Numbered from the stretch's first letter, positions 26,022-35,470 are shown. The stretch is DNA of 35,513 bases from Candidatus Aminicenantota bacterium (GCA_022866045.1 JALHTW010000001.1:1-35513), one strand, 5' to 3'. Numbers and translations: made by a program. Notes: generated by a model from the letters alone, not told the origin.

Positions 26022-26244
26022 TCAGGTCCTTTTTGATGTCCTTGATGTCGGTCTGTATATCCTTGAATTCCTCGGCGTTGATCTGCTCTTCGAGCTTGCT
26101 CTTAATTTCTTCTGTGGATTTTTTAAACTCCCGGAGGGCTTTTCCGAGAGACCGCCCCACTTCCGGCAGCTTCTTTGGCCCGAATACGATCAGGGCAACG
26201 GCCAGGATCAGGAGCATTTCCGGCAAGCCGATACTTCCGAACAT
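25990..26244 (-). CDS. tatA: Twin-arginine translocase TatA/TatB-like subunit
   Basis: 84-aa [46 protein letters not shown]. Confidence 0.94.
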   Translation of the reverse strand: MFGSIGLPEMLLILAVALIVFGPKKLPEVGRSLGKALREFKKSTEEIKSKLEEQINAEEFKDIQTDIKDIKKDLNGDEEGKKIS

Positions 26245-26371
26245 GTTCCCTGTCTTTTACCTCGATGCTCCTCGAAATATAGTCCTTCGCCTGGGATAAG
26301 TCAAGGAGCCCTCCTCCTCCTTCTTTACTTTGCGTCCCCCCTTTGGTAGAATCGTCTTTCATTTGACAGAC

Positions 26372-27937
26372 ATGAAGAAAAAAATCCTGTTTGTCCTTAT
26401 CCTTGTCGTGGGCCTCGTCCATCTCGGGGCCCGGGACGAGGAGATTTGGGACCAGTCCCTCGAAAAGCTCGCCTCCATGGCGGCCATCGTCGAGCAGAAC
26501 TACTACAAGCATATAGACCCTGACAAGATGATGCAGGAATCGATCAGAGGCATGCTCCAAACCCTCGACCCGCACTCCTACTTCCTTGACCCCGACAATT
26601 TTTCCCGGACGTTCGAGGAGCAGAAGGGAAAGTACTACGGAATCGGCACCCAGATCCAGAAGCAGGAAGACCGTTTGGTCGTGATCTCTCCGATCGAGGG
26701 CGGACCGTCCTGGCGGTTGGGAGTTCAGTCGGGAGATGTCATCACCCATATCAACGGCGAAAGCACGAAGCCCATCTCCTCCCAGGACGCCGTTGACAAG
26801 CTCCGCGGGCCCAAAGGAACGAAGGTCAACATCACCATCGCCCGGGAAGGGCTGGAGAGGCCCCTCGAGCTGACGATCACGCGCGAAGAGATCCCGCTTT
26901 ACAGCGTTCCGTATGCCTTCCTCCTCCAGGAGGGCGTCGGCTATATCTTCATCCGCAATTTCGCCGAGAACACGACCGAAGAATTTGAGCAGAAAATGGA
27001 GTCCCTGGCGAAACAGGGGATGAAGAGCCTGATCCTTGACCTGAGGGGCAATCCCGGCGGGGCGTTGTTCCCCGCTATTGACGTCTCGGACGAGTTTCTG
27101 GCCAAAGGGAGCCGCATCGTTTCCGTCAAAGGCCGGAACCGCACGTATGACCGGGACTATTTCGCTGAGCGCGATAACCAGTATGAAAAGATGCCGGTCA
27201 TCGTCCTCATCAACCAGGGCAGCGCCAGCGCCTCGGAGATCGTGGCCGGCGCCATCATGGACCATGACCGAGGCCTTATCATCGGCGAAGATTCCTGGGG
27301 AAAAGGCCTGGTCCAAACGATGTTCCGCCTTGCCCCGAATATGGCCGTGGCCCTGACGGTCGCCAAATATTACACGCCGAGCGGCCGCTGCATCCAGCGC
27401 GATTACAGCCGTTTCGACGATTACATCCTGGACAATAAGATCACGCCCGACAAACCGAGGGAAGTGAAATACACAGACAAAGGCCGGAAGGTCCTGGGCG
27501 AGGGCGGCATCACGCCGGATTATGAAGTCAAGTTCGAACTTCAGATCTATACGGCCCAGCTGCGCTTCCAGGGCGCGTTCTTCACCTTCGCCCGGAAGTT
27601 CCACGTCCACCAGACGCCGCTTTCGAAAAATTTCGTCTTCCCCCAGGAGGGCCAAGGCCAGCCTTCGGTTTCCCAGGGCAAGATCCAGATCGGGAAGAGC
27701 TTCATCGTCGATGCCGTCGTGCTCGAGGATTTCAAAGAATTTCTCGTAGCCAACAAACTCAACTATGACCCTAAAAAGTTCAAAGAGGCCGAGGGTGAGA
27801 TCAAGCGCGAACTCGAGCGGGAAATGGCCTCGGCCATCTGGAGCCTCGAAGAAGGCTGGAGGGCTTACGAGCTGAACGATCAGGTCATCCTTAAGGCCCT
27901 TCAGGTGATGCCCGAAGCCGCGAAATTCATTAATTGA
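26372..27937 (+). CDS. S41 family C-terminal processing peptidase (CtpA-like, PDZ)
   Basis: In-frame ATG at 26372 (MKKKILFVLILVVGLVHLG signal); PDZ region; LILDLRGNPGG; NQGSASASEIVAGAIMDHDRGLIIGEDSWGKGLVQ. Confidence 0.93.
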   Translation: MKKKILFVLILVVGLVHLGARDEEIWDQSLEKLASMAAIVEQNYYKHIDPDKMMQESIRGMLQTLDPHSYFLDPDNFSRTFEEQKGKYYGIGTQIQKQEDRLVVISPIEGGPSWRLGVQSGDVITHINGESTKPISSQDAVDKLRGPKGTKVNITIAREGLERPLELTITREEIPLYSVPYAFLLQEGVGYIFIRNFAENTTEEFEQKMESLAKQGMKSLILDLRGNPGGALFPAIDVSDEFLAKGSRIVSVKGRNRTYDRDYFAERDNQYEKMPVIVLINQGSASASEIVAGAIMDHDRGLIIGEDSWGKGLVQTMFRLAPNMAVALTVAKYYTPSGRCIQRDYSRFDDYILDNKITPDKPREVKYTDKGRKVLGEGGITPDYEVKFELQIYTAQLRFQGAFFTFARKFHVHQTPLSKNFVFPQEGQGQPSVSQGKIQIGKSFIVDAVVLEDFKEFLVANKLNYDPKKFKEAEGEIKRELEREMASAIWSLEEGWRAYELNDQVILKALQVMPEAAKFIN

Positions 27938-27954
27938 GCCGGGCTGGACAAAGA

Positions 27955-27977
27955 CCCTCTCCTTTGAGGGGAGAGGG
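27955..27977. repeat. Short inverted repeat CCCTCTCC/GGAGAGGG
   Basis: CCCTCTCCTTTGAGGGGAGAGGG downstream of the S41 peptidase, followed by GAGGGGAGAGGGTG. Confidence 0.7.
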
Positions 27978-28073
27978 AGGGGAGAGGGTGAAAATGAAAA
28001 GAATCCCTCTCGCCTTTATCCTCTCCCGGCAGGAAAGAGGCAAAGAGGACCCAGATCATTTTAGGGGGCGCGG

Positions 28074-28526
28074 ATGAAGATTGCACTGGCTTCCGATCAT
28101 GCCGGATATGAACTGAAAGCGGGCGTCGGCCGGTATCTTGCCGAGCAGGCCGTCGAATTCAAAGATTTCGGCTGCGGGCCGAATGAGTCCGTGGACTATG
28201 TCGATTTCGCGGTTAAAGCGGTGACGGACGTCCTCGCCGGCGCCTTCGACCGGGCGATCCTCGTCTGCGGCACCGGCATGGGCATGGCCCTCGCGGCCAA
28301 CAAGTTCAAGGGCATCCGGGCCACTCCCTGCTGGAACGCTTACACGGCCGAGATGAGCCGCAAGCACAACGATTCGAATTGCTTGACGCTCGGCGGCCGG
28401 GTGCTCGCCCTGGAAGAGGCTTTGCGGATCGTCCGGATCTGGCTGGACACGCCGTTCGAAGGCGGGCGCCACGCGAGGCGGGTGGACAAAATCAAAGAGC
28501 TCGAAGAACGTCATTTTAAGCCTTAA
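28074..28526 (+). CDS. rpiB: Ribose-5-phosphate isomerase B
   Basis: 150-aa ORF: MKIALASDHAGYELK, LVCGTGMGMALAANKFKGIRA, RKHNDSNCLTLGGRV. Confidence 0.94.
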   Translation: MKIALASDHAGYELKAGVGRYLAEQAVEFKDFGCGPNESVDYVDFAVKAVTDVLAGAFDRAILVCGTGMGMALAANKFKGIRATPCWNAYTAEMSRKHNDSNCLTLGGRVLALEEALRIVRIWLDTPFEGGRHARRVDKIKELEERHFKP

Positions 28527-28548
28527 CATATTTCAGGAGACCACGACA

Positions 28549-29985
28549 ATGTCATCATTCCAGGAAAAGATTCAAGCCCTCTGCGAAAGGGTGGAGCGCA
28601 ACAATACCTGGCGGCAGAAGGAATCGTTCAACCTCATCCCGTCCGAGTCCACGCCCTCGCTCCTCGTCAAGATGGGCGAGATCTCCGATCCCGCGGGCCG
28701 CTACGCCGAGCACCGGGCGATGAAGGGCGAAGAGGTCTATTTCTACCAGGGCATCGATTTCATCCGCGACGTGGAGATCGAAGCCCAGCGCGAGCTCGCG
28801 AAGTATTTCGACTGCACGGACGTCGAGCTCCGGCCGGTGAGCGGCCAGATGGCGAACGAAGTCGTGTTCAAAGGCATGGTCAAGTTCCTCAATCGCGGCA
28901 AGGCCGAGGGCCAGCCGAGCCGGCGGATGAAACTGGTCATGAACAACGACCTGACCAAGGGCGGGCATCTGAGCTCGCAGCCCATGGGCGCGCTGTTCAA
29001 TTTCGTCGAGGAAGATCCGGCGACGGGCAAGGAGAATGTCGTCCACCTTCCGCTGCTCAAGGACAACCCGTACAAGCCCGACGTGGCCGCGCTGCCCGAC
29101 CTCCTCGACCGGCACAAGCCCGAGCTCATCATCTTCGGCAAGAGCATGGTTATCTACCAGGAGCCGGTCAAGCCTGTCGCCGACATTGTCAGGACCTGGA
29201 ACCGGCGGCCGGTGCTGATGTACGATATGGCCCATGTCCTCGGGCTTTATGGCGCCTTCCAGCCTGCACTCCAGGAAGGGGCCGACATTGTCACGGGCAG
29301 CACCCACAAGACGTACTTCGGAACCCAGCGCGGTGTGATCGCCGGCCGCTTTCCGAAAGAGAGTCAGCTCCGGAACTTGTGGCTCGACATCCGGGCCCGC
29401 GCTTTCCCCGGTTCGACGAGCAACCATCACCTCGGCACGCTCCTCGGCCTGCTCATGGCGGCTTACGAGATGAATGAGTTCAAAGCGGAATATCAGGCTC
29501 AGGTGAGGGCCAATGCCAAGGCGTTCGCCAGAGCCCTCAAGGGGAAGGGCGTTCCGGTCGAGGGCGACGAGAAGGACGGGTTCACTGAAACCCATCAGGT
29601 CCTCATTCGCGTCAAGGCCTTCGGTTCCGGTATGGCGATCGCCCGGCGCCTCGAAGAGAACAACATCGTGGTCAATTACCAGGCCCTCCCGGACGACGAG
29701 ACCTTCCTCGAATCGAGCGGGATCCGCATGGGCGTCCAGGAGATGACGCGCTTCGGCATGAAGGAAAAGCATTTCGATGAGCTCGCCGGCTACCTCGCGG
29801 ACGTCGTCATCCGGAATAAGAAGGTAAAGGACGCGGTTAAAAAGTACCGGCAGAATTTTCTCGAGATGGGCTACTGCCTGCCGGCAAAGGACGCGATTCC
29901 CCTGGCCGCGCGGATCATCTCGACGGTTTTTCCCTATCCCGATTTCGCCGCCCGGTTCGCAGAAAACTTGGAGAAATTGATGTAA
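28549..29985 (+). CDS. Serine hydroxymethyltransferase-like PLP enzyme (divergent)
   Basis: 478-aa ORF: ESFNLIPSESTPSLLV, YDMAHVLGLYGAFQPALQEGADIVTGSTHKTYFGTQRGVIAG; follows rpiB. Confidence 0.82.
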   Translation: MSSFQEKIQALCERVERNNTWRQKESFNLIPSESTPSLLVKMGEISDPAGRYAEHRAMKGEEVYFYQGIDFIRDVEIEAQRELAKYFDCTDVELRPVSGQMANEVVFKGMVKFLNRGKAEGQPSRRMKLVMNNDLTKGGHLSSQPMGALFNFVEEDPATGKENVVHLPLLKDNPYKPDVAALPDLLDRHKPELIIFGKSMVIYQEPVKPVADIVRTWNRRPVLMYDMAHVLGLYGAFQPALQEGADIVTGSTHKTYFGTQRGVIAGRFPKESQLRNLWLDIRARAFPGSTSNHHLGTLLGLLMAAYEMNEFKAEYQAQVRANAKAFARALKGKGVPVEGDEKDGFTETHQVLIRVKAFGSGMAIARRLEENNIVVNYQALPDDETFLESSGIRMGVQEMTRFGMKEKHFDELAGYLADVVIRNKKVKDAVKKYRQNFLEMGYCLPAKDAIPLAARIISTVFPYPDFAARFAENLEKLM

Positions 29986-30000
29986 GTCATTCGCCCTCAC

Positions 30001-30019
30001 CCCCCTTTAGAAAAGGGGG
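30001..30019. repeat. Inverted repeat CCCCCTTT/AAAGGGGG
   Basis: CCCCCTTTAGAAAAGGGGG between the SHMT-like gene and purD. Confidence 0.75.
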
Positions 30020-30044
30020 CGGCAGAAATTGAGGTGAAACGCAT

Positions 30045-31322
30045 ATGAAAGTCCTCGTTGTCGGATCGGGCGGTCGGGAACACGCGATCGCCTGGAAGAT
30101 CGCCAAGAGCCCGCTCGTTGAAAAGCTCTATTGTGCGCCCGGCAACGGCGGCACGCGGCTCGTCGCGGAGAATGTCGCCGTGAGCGATACGGACATTGCC
30201 GGCTTGGCTGGTTTCGCGGCGCGGGAGAGGATTGACCTGACCGTCGTCGGGCCGGAGATTCCCCTCTCGCTGGGCATCGTCGATGAATTCGAGAGACGCA
30301 GATTGCGCATTTTTGGCCCGAGCCAAAAAGCGGCCGAGCTCGAAGCGAGCAAGGTCTTCGCCAAGCAGTTCATGGCCCGCCACAAGATCCCGACGGGGCG
30401 GTTCAGGATCACGGAATTTCCGGAAGAGGCCCTGGCCATCCTGAGGTCCGATGAGTTCGGATTTCCCGTCGTCGTCAAGGCCGACGGCTTGGCCGCCGGC
30501 AAGGGCGTCATCATCTGTGAAAGTCTCGCCGAGGCCGAGCAGGCGGTCGGATCCATCATGATCGATCGGCAGTTCGGAGACGCCGGAAGGAAGGTCCTCA
30601 TCGAGGAGTTTCTGCGCGGCAAGGAAGTTTCGTTCATCATCATTTCGGATGGCACAAAAGCCCTCCCCCTTGTGACCACCATGGACCACAAGACCGTTTT
30701 CGACAGCGATAAAGGTCCGAACACGGGCGGCATGGGCACGATCTCACCCTCGCCGTTCCTCACGCCAGGGCTCTTCGACGAGGTCATGCGGACGATCATT
30801 CGACCGACAATTGCCCGGATGGACGAGGAAGGCCGGACATACAAAGGCACGCTCTACGCCGGCCTGATGCTGACAAGCGAAGGGCCCAAAGTGCTCGAAT
30901 ATAACTGCCGCTTCGGCGATCCCGAAACACAGCCGCAGATGCTCCGCCTCGAAAGCGACCTGGTGGACATCCTGATCTCGGCGATCGAAGGGAATGTCCG
31001 GATCGAGGAGGTCAGGTGGAACGCGGGCGCCTCGGCCTGTGTCATTCTTGCCTCGGGCGGATATCCGGGGCCTTATGAGAAAGGCAAAGTGATCACGGGA
31101 TTGGAGGATGTGATGGGGATCCCCGGCATCACGGTCTTCCATGCCGGAACGAAATACGAGAATGGGCAATACCTCACCAGCGGCGGCCGGGTGCTCGGTG
31201 TCTGCGGGACGGGAGCGACAATCGCTGACGCCAGGAAGACAATCTATGACGCCGTCGGCCTCATCCGGTTCGACGGCATGCATTACCGCCGCGACATTGG
31301 CACCGCCCGCATGGGGGCATAA
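30045..31322 (+). CDS. purD: Phosphoribosylamine-glycine ligase PurD
   Basis: 425-aa ORF: MKVLVVGSGGREHAIAWKIAKSPLVEKLYCAPGNGGT; KADGLAAGKGVIIC; EYNCRFGDPETQ. Confidence 0.96.
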   Translation: MKVLVVGSGGREHAIAWKIAKSPLVEKLYCAPGNGGTRLVAENVAVSDTDIAGLAGFAARERIDLTVVGPEIPLSLGIVDEFERRRLRIFGPSQKAAELEASKVFAKQFMARHKIPTGRFRITEFPEEALAILRSDEFGFPVVVKADGLAAGKGVIICESLAEAEQAVGSIMIDRQFGDAGRKVLIEEFLRGKEVSFIIISDGTKALPLVTTMDHKTVFDSDKGPNTGGMGTISPSPFLTPGLFDEVMRTIIRPTIARMDEEGRTYKGTLYAGLMLTSEGPKVLEYNCRFGDPETQPQMLRLESDLVDILISAIEGNVRIEEVRWNAGASACVILASGGYPGPYEKGKVITGLEDVMGIPGITVFHAGTKYENGQYLTSGGRVLGVCGTGATIADARKTIYDAVGLIRFDGMHYRRDIGTARMGA

Positions 31323-31337
31323 TTCAAAGGAGGCACT

Positions 31338-31829
31338 ATGGATGTTGTGATTTTCATCGGCAGCGAATCCGATTTCGATATCGCCAAAAACGCGATCGAA
31401 ACCCTCAGGAAGTTTGATATACCGTTCGCACTCGAAATCTGCTCGGCCCACCGCTCGCCCGAGCGGACGCTGAAGCTTGTCCGCAAGTTCGAAGACGAAG
31501 GCGCGGAAGTGTTCATCGCTGTGGCGGGCAAGGCCGCCCACCTCGCCGGCGTCGTGGCCGCGCACACGGTCCGGCCGGTCATCGGCGTTCCCGTGGAGAG
31601 CGGCGGGCTGGGCGGGCTGGATGCCCTCCTCTCGACCGTCCAAATGCCCAAGGGCGTCCCTGTGGCGACGATGGGCACGGGAGAGACGGGCGCGGCGAAC
31701 GCGGCGCTGCTCGCGGTCGAGATCCTGAGCCTGAAAAAACCCGCCCTTCGCAAAAAGCTTCTTGAACACAAGAAAAAAATGGCGTCTCAAGTGGAAGCCG
31801 ATTCCGAAAAGCTCAAGAAGACGCTGTGA
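31338..31829 (+). CDS. purE: 5-(carboxyamino)imidazole ribonucleotide mutase PurE
   Basis: 163-aa ORF: IFIGSESDFDIAK, EICSAHRSPERT, VAGKAAHLAGVVAAHT. Confidence 0.95.
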   Translation: MDVVIFIGSESDFDIAKNAIETLRKFDIPFALEICSAHRSPERTLKLVRKFEDEGAEVFIAVAGKAAHLAGVVAAHTVRPVIGVPVESGGLGGLDALLSTVQMPKGVPVATMGTGETGAANAALLAVEILSLKKPALRKKLLEHKKKMASQVEADSEKLKKTL

Positions 31830-31835
31830 GGTTTG

Positions 31836-33092
31836 ATGAACTCGTTCTCGATCCAGAATTTCGGATGCCGCGTCAACCAGGCCGAGTCGTTCGAATGGGC
31901 CGAGGGATTCCAGCGACGCGGGCTGCGGCTTGAGCAGGATTCCGGGCTGGGCGATCTCGTCATCGTCAATACCTGCACGCTGACCGGTCGCGCTGACCGC
32001 GACGCGCGGAAGTTCATCCGGAAGGTCCTCCGGGAAAATCCGCGGGCCCGGGTCGTCGTTGCGGGATGCCTCGCAGAGCGGAATCCCCGGGAGTTCGATA
32101 TGATCCCCGGCGTCTGGAAGGTCATCCCTAACAGCGAGAAAGCTTCCTTGCCGGAGCGGCTTTTCCCCCAAGCCGAAGCCGCCACGGGGATTGATATTCG
32201 TTCGTTCCGGTCCCGGGCCCTTCTCAAGGTCCAGGACGGATGCAGCGGGGCGTGCACCTTTTGCATTATTCCCAAGGTTCGGGGAAAGAGCGCCAGCCTT
32301 CCGAAAGTCGAGGCCCTCAGCCGGATCGAACGCTTCGAAAGCCAGGGATTCAAAGAGATCGTCCTGACCGGCATCCATCTGTGCTCGTATGGTCATGATC
32401 TGACGCCGAGATCCTCTCTTCTGGAATTGCTGGGGGAGGTTGAACGCATGTCCGGCGAATTCAAGGTCCGCTTGAGCTCGCTCGATCCCCGGTGGCTGCC
32501 CCGGCCGCTTCTTGAGCATTTGGCGACTTCGTCCAAGATCTGCCCTCATTTTCATCTCTCCCTGCAGCACGGATCGGAGCGCATTTTAGAGGCCATGGGC
32601 CGGACGAGCACGATTTCGGAATACCGGGAGATCATGGCCTATCTCTGCGGGAGATCTCCCTCGGCCTCGTTGGGCGCCGATATCATCGTCGGATTTCCCG
32701 ACGAGACGGACGAGGATTTTCGGGCGACCGAGGATTTCCTCGACGGATCGCCGCTCTCCTATTTCCACGTGTTCTCGTATTCGCCGCGGCCAGGAACGGT
32801 GGCGTCCGGCTGGAAGCCTGTGGACGAAAAAACGAAAAAGGGGAGAGCATCGTGCTTGAGAAAGATCTCGAAGCGGAAAAACACCGCGTTCCGGAGGAGT
32901 TTTAGGAGCGAGGTTCTCGACGGCATCGTCATCCAGAAGGATGATCATGGAGCCGAGGTCCTGACCGCGAATTATATCGATGTCCGCGTTCCTTTATGCG
33001 CCGCCGGCGAGGGGGAAGCGGTCAAAGTCAAGATCAGAAAGGTCACGGACAGAGAAACCAATGGAGAAATAATCCCCCCTCTCCCTCTATAG
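31836..33092 (+). CDS. mtaB: MtaB-type tRNA methylthiotransferase (radical SAM, MiaB family)
   Basis: ATG at 31836: FSIQNFGCRVNQAESF, IVNTCTLTGRADRDARK, LLKVQDGCSGACTFCIIPKVRGKS, SLQHGSERILEAMGR. Confidence 0.92.
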   Translation: MNSFSIQNFGCRVNQAESFEWAEGFQRRGLRLEQDSGLGDLVIVNTCTLTGRADRDARKFIRKVLRENPRARVVVAGCLAERNPREFDMIPGVWKVIPNSEKASLPERLFPQAEAATGIDIRSFRSRALLKVQDGCSGACTFCIIPKVRGKSASLPKVEALSRIERFESQGFKEIVLTGIHLCSYGHDLTPRSSLLELLGEVERMSGEFKVRLSSLDPRWLPRPLLEHLATSSKICPHFHLSLQHGSERILEAMGRTSTISEYREIMAYLCGRSPSASLGADIIVGFPDETDEDFRATEDFLDGSPLSYFHVFSYSPRPGTVASGWKPVDEKTKKGRASCLRKISKRKNTAFRRSFRSEVLDGIVIQKDDHGAEVLTANYIDVRVPLCAAGEGEAVKVKIRKVTDRETNGEIIPPLPL

Positions 33093-33115
33093 AAAAGAGG
33101 GGCCTAGGGGGGATT
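33071..33115. repeat. Nested inverted repeat AATCCCCCCT/AGGGGGGATT overlapping the 3' end of mtaB
   Basis: AATCCCCCCTCTCCCTCTATAGAAAAGAGGGGCCTAGGGGGGATT; the last mtaB codons (..IPPLPL*) lie inside the repeat. Confidence 0.8.
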
Positions 33116-33135
33116 TGAACAATGAAAGAAGTCGG

Positions 33136-34848
33136 ATGAAACGCATAGCCATCCTTCCGCCCGAGATTTCCCAGAAGATCGCGGCCGGCGAAGTCATCGA
33201 GCGGCCCGCGTCCGTGGTCAAAGAACTGGTCGAAAATTCCTTGGACGCGGACGCAATGGATATCAGGGTCGAGCTCCTCGCCGGCGGGAAAAAGCTCATC
33301 CGCGTCCGGGACGACGGCCAGGGCATGAGCCGCGAGGACGCCGGGCAGTGCTTCATCCGGCATTCGACGAGCAAGATCTCCAAGGAGGAGGACCTCCTCG
33401 CCATTTCCACGTTCGGATTCCGCGGCGAGGCCCTGCCGAGCATCTCCTCCGTTTCCCGCCTGACGCTCAAGACATCGGAAGGCGCGGCCGCTCCCGGGAC
33501 CGAGGTCGCGCGCGAGGGCGAGGACGTGCTGTCCGTCAGAGATATCGCTTTTCCTCGCGGGACGACGATCGAAGTCCGTGACCTTTTCTTTAACCTTCCG
33601 GCGCGTCAGAAGTTCCTGCGCGGCGACCAGTCCGAACTCGGTCAGATCGTCAATTACCTGACGAATGTGGCCCTGGCCTATCCCCATCTCCGGCTCACGC
33701 TCGACCACGGCTCCCGAAACATCCTGAATTGTCCGCCGGTCGGAAGCCTCAAAGAGCGGATCTTTCAACTCTATGGAAGATCCGTGCTGGACAGGTTGAT
33801 CGAAATCGATCACACCGAAAGCGGCAGCCGCCTTTTCGGCTTTTCGTCCCTTCCGCCGGCAGGAAGACCGGATCGAACACGCCAGTTTTTTTTCGTGAAT
33901 CTGCGCCCCGTCCGGGACAAGATTCTATCCTCTGCCTTGAACCAGGCTTACAGGGGGATCCTGGAAAAAGACCTTTCGCCCGAAGCGTTTTTCTTTTTGA
34001 CTGTGCCCTATGAGGACGTGGACGTGAACGTTCATCCGGCCAAGGCCGAAGTCCGGTTTAGCCAATCGTCGTCGGTCTTTCAGCTCGTGCTTCGAAGCAT
34101 CGAGACAGCCCGGAACAAAGTCGGCGGAATCAAGGAGATTTCGGCCGTGTCTCCCGGGATTCCCGGAACCAGGCTGGCCGAACAGATCGACGTTGGGATC
34201 CCCTTCAAGGTTGCCGAGGGAGAGACGCGGTTCGAACATCCTCTCCTTGCCATTCCGGGTATTCCTTCGGCTGAACCGGGGCTAGGGCCGGTGCGGCGTG
34301 TTTTGGGCCAGTTCGCGAACGCATACATCGTGGCTGAAGACGCGAACGGTCTCCTTATCATCGATCAGCACAACGCCCACGAGCGGGTCCTGTTCGAAAG
34401 ATATGCGGACATCGACCGCCAAAAAAAGTGGCCGGTGAAGATGAGCCTCATCCCGCTCCTCTTCGACCTTTCGCCTTCGCAGGCGCTGAGCCTCGAAGCC
34501 AACCAAGAGATGCTTCAGGGATCCGGATTCCGCGTCGAAGCCATGGGCGGCCGGAGCTATGCCCTTCGGGAGTACCCCGATATTTTCAAACCCGAGGAGG
34601 CCCTGTCCGCCCTTCTGTCGCTCCTCGAAGAGATGAAGGAGAGCCTGTCGGAGAGCAAGAAGGAGAGGCTCCTGGCGACGATGGCCTGCAAAACAGCGAT
34701 CAAAGCCGGCCAACCGCTGCCGAGGGAGAAGATGGATTTTCTCGTTCAAGAGCTTTTTATGACGGCCAATCCATCGCTTTGCCCCCACGGCCGGCCGATC
34801 GTCGTCAAAATCGCCAGGTCTCAGATAGAAAAGGGTTTAAAAAGATAA
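33136..34848 (+). CDS. mutL: DNA mismatch repair protein MutL
   Basis: ATG at 33136: MKRIAILPPEISQKIAAGEVIERPASVVKELVENSLDADA; FGFRGEALPSISSV; DQHNAHERVLFER; ACKTAIKAGQPL; CPHGRP. Confidence 0.96.
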   Translation: MKRIAILPPEISQKIAAGEVIERPASVVKELVENSLDADAMDIRVELLAGGKKLIRVRDDGQGMSREDAGQCFIRHSTSKISKEEDLLAISTFGFRGEALPSISSVSRLTLKTSEGAAAPGTEVAREGEDVLSVRDIAFPRGTTIEVRDLFFNLPARQKFLRGDQSELGQIVNYLTNVALAYPHLRLTLDHGSRNILNCPPVGSLKERIFQLYGRSVLDRLIEIDHTESGSRLFGFSSLPPAGRPDRTRQFFFVNLRPVRDKILSSALNQAYRGILEKDLSPEAFFFLTVPYEDVDVNVHPAKAEVRFSQSSSVFQLVLRSIETARNKVGGIKEISAVSPGIPGTRLAEQIDVGIPFKVAEGETRFEHPLLAIPGIPSAEPGLGPVRRVLGQFANAYIVAEDANGLLIIDQHNAHERVLFERYADIDRQKKWPVKMSLIPLLFDLSPSQALSLEANQEMLQGSGFRVEAMGGRSYALREYPDIFKPEEALSALLSLLEEMKESLSESKKERLLATMACKTAIKAGQPLPREKMDFLVQELFMTANPSLCPHGRPIVVKIARSQIEKGLKR

Positions 34849-34960
34849 AGACGTCTTCTAGCTCCTCAAATTGACATTCCTTCGAGGCTTTTGTTAACAT
34901 GATCAAGCTCTTGAACCAAGTGACGTTCTTTTTGGCATAGTTCCTTTAGTCGTCGATTCG

Positions 34961-35035
34961 CGGGGAGTGGCGCAGCCTGGTTAGCGCGCTTGCCTTGGGA
35001 GCAAGAGGTCGTCGGTTCAAATCCGACCTCCCCGA
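34961..35035 (+). tRNA. tRNA-Pro (anticodon TGG)
   Basis: CGGGGAG acceptor pairs with CTCCCCG; anticodon arm CTTGC-CTTGGGA-GCAAG; T-loop GGTTCAAATCC; CCA not encoded. Confidence 0.94.
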
Positions 35036-35060
35036 TTGTCCCCAAGGCGATGAACATGAT

Positions 35061-35134
35061 GCGCCTGTAGCTCAGGTGGATAGAGCATCTGCCTTCTAAG
35101 CAGAGGGTCGGGAGTTCGAATCTCTCCAGGCGCG
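35061..35134 (+). tRNA. tRNA-Arg (anticodon TCT)
   Basis: GCGCCTG acceptor pairs with CAGGCGC; anticodon arm TCTGC-CTTCTAA-GCAGA; T-loop AGTTCGAATCT. Confidence 0.94.
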
Positions 35135-35256
35135 CTCCTTATTTTTTTCCTTTCAATAGATCTCCACAGGTTTGAGTTTAAATTTGCCTATCCCCCAGCC
35201 TGCTTTTTGGATATTAAATTGGATAGATAAAAAGTCTTGTGAAGGAGACGCTTAGA

Positions 35257-35432
35257 CTGAATTATTCATAAATTTCGTCGTTTCCTCGAGAAGAGAATTC
35301 GCAGATGGCGCCGAATTCAAGACGAGGGGGACACGATCCCAAATTCCGGAGAATTTGGGTCACGTCCCCGAATTCAGCGCCCGTCTGCAAATTCGCGACC
35401 TGGAGAGATAACGTAATTCATGAATAATTCAG
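35257..35432. repeat. Long imperfect palindrome (~176 nt), MITE/REP-like
   Basis: Outer arms CTGAATTATTCATAAATT / AATTCATGAATAATTCAG (17 of 18 complementary); GAATTC-containing inner arms; centre CCCAAATTC-CGGA-GAATTTGGG. Confidence 0.85.
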
Positions 35433-35470
35433 ATTAATACAAACGCAATTACTAAAGTGACAATGTATGA

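Noticed and set aside
26123-27655. 510-aa minus-strand ORF
   Set aside because: Shadow ORF antisense to the S41 peptidase; Asp/Arg/Val-rich composition without motifs.
28555-30000. 481-aa minus-strand ORF
   Set aside because: Exact antisense shadow of the SHMT-like gene.
30744-32570. 608-aa minus-strand ORF
   Set aside because: Antisense to purD, purE and mtaB, which have clear family motifs; long shadow ORFs are expected in GC-rich DNA.
34866-35057. 63-aa minus-strand ORF (..GEVGFEPTTSCSQGKRANQAAPLP..)
   Set aside because: Antisense to tRNA-Pro; this peptide is a common spurious annotation arising from tRNA genes.
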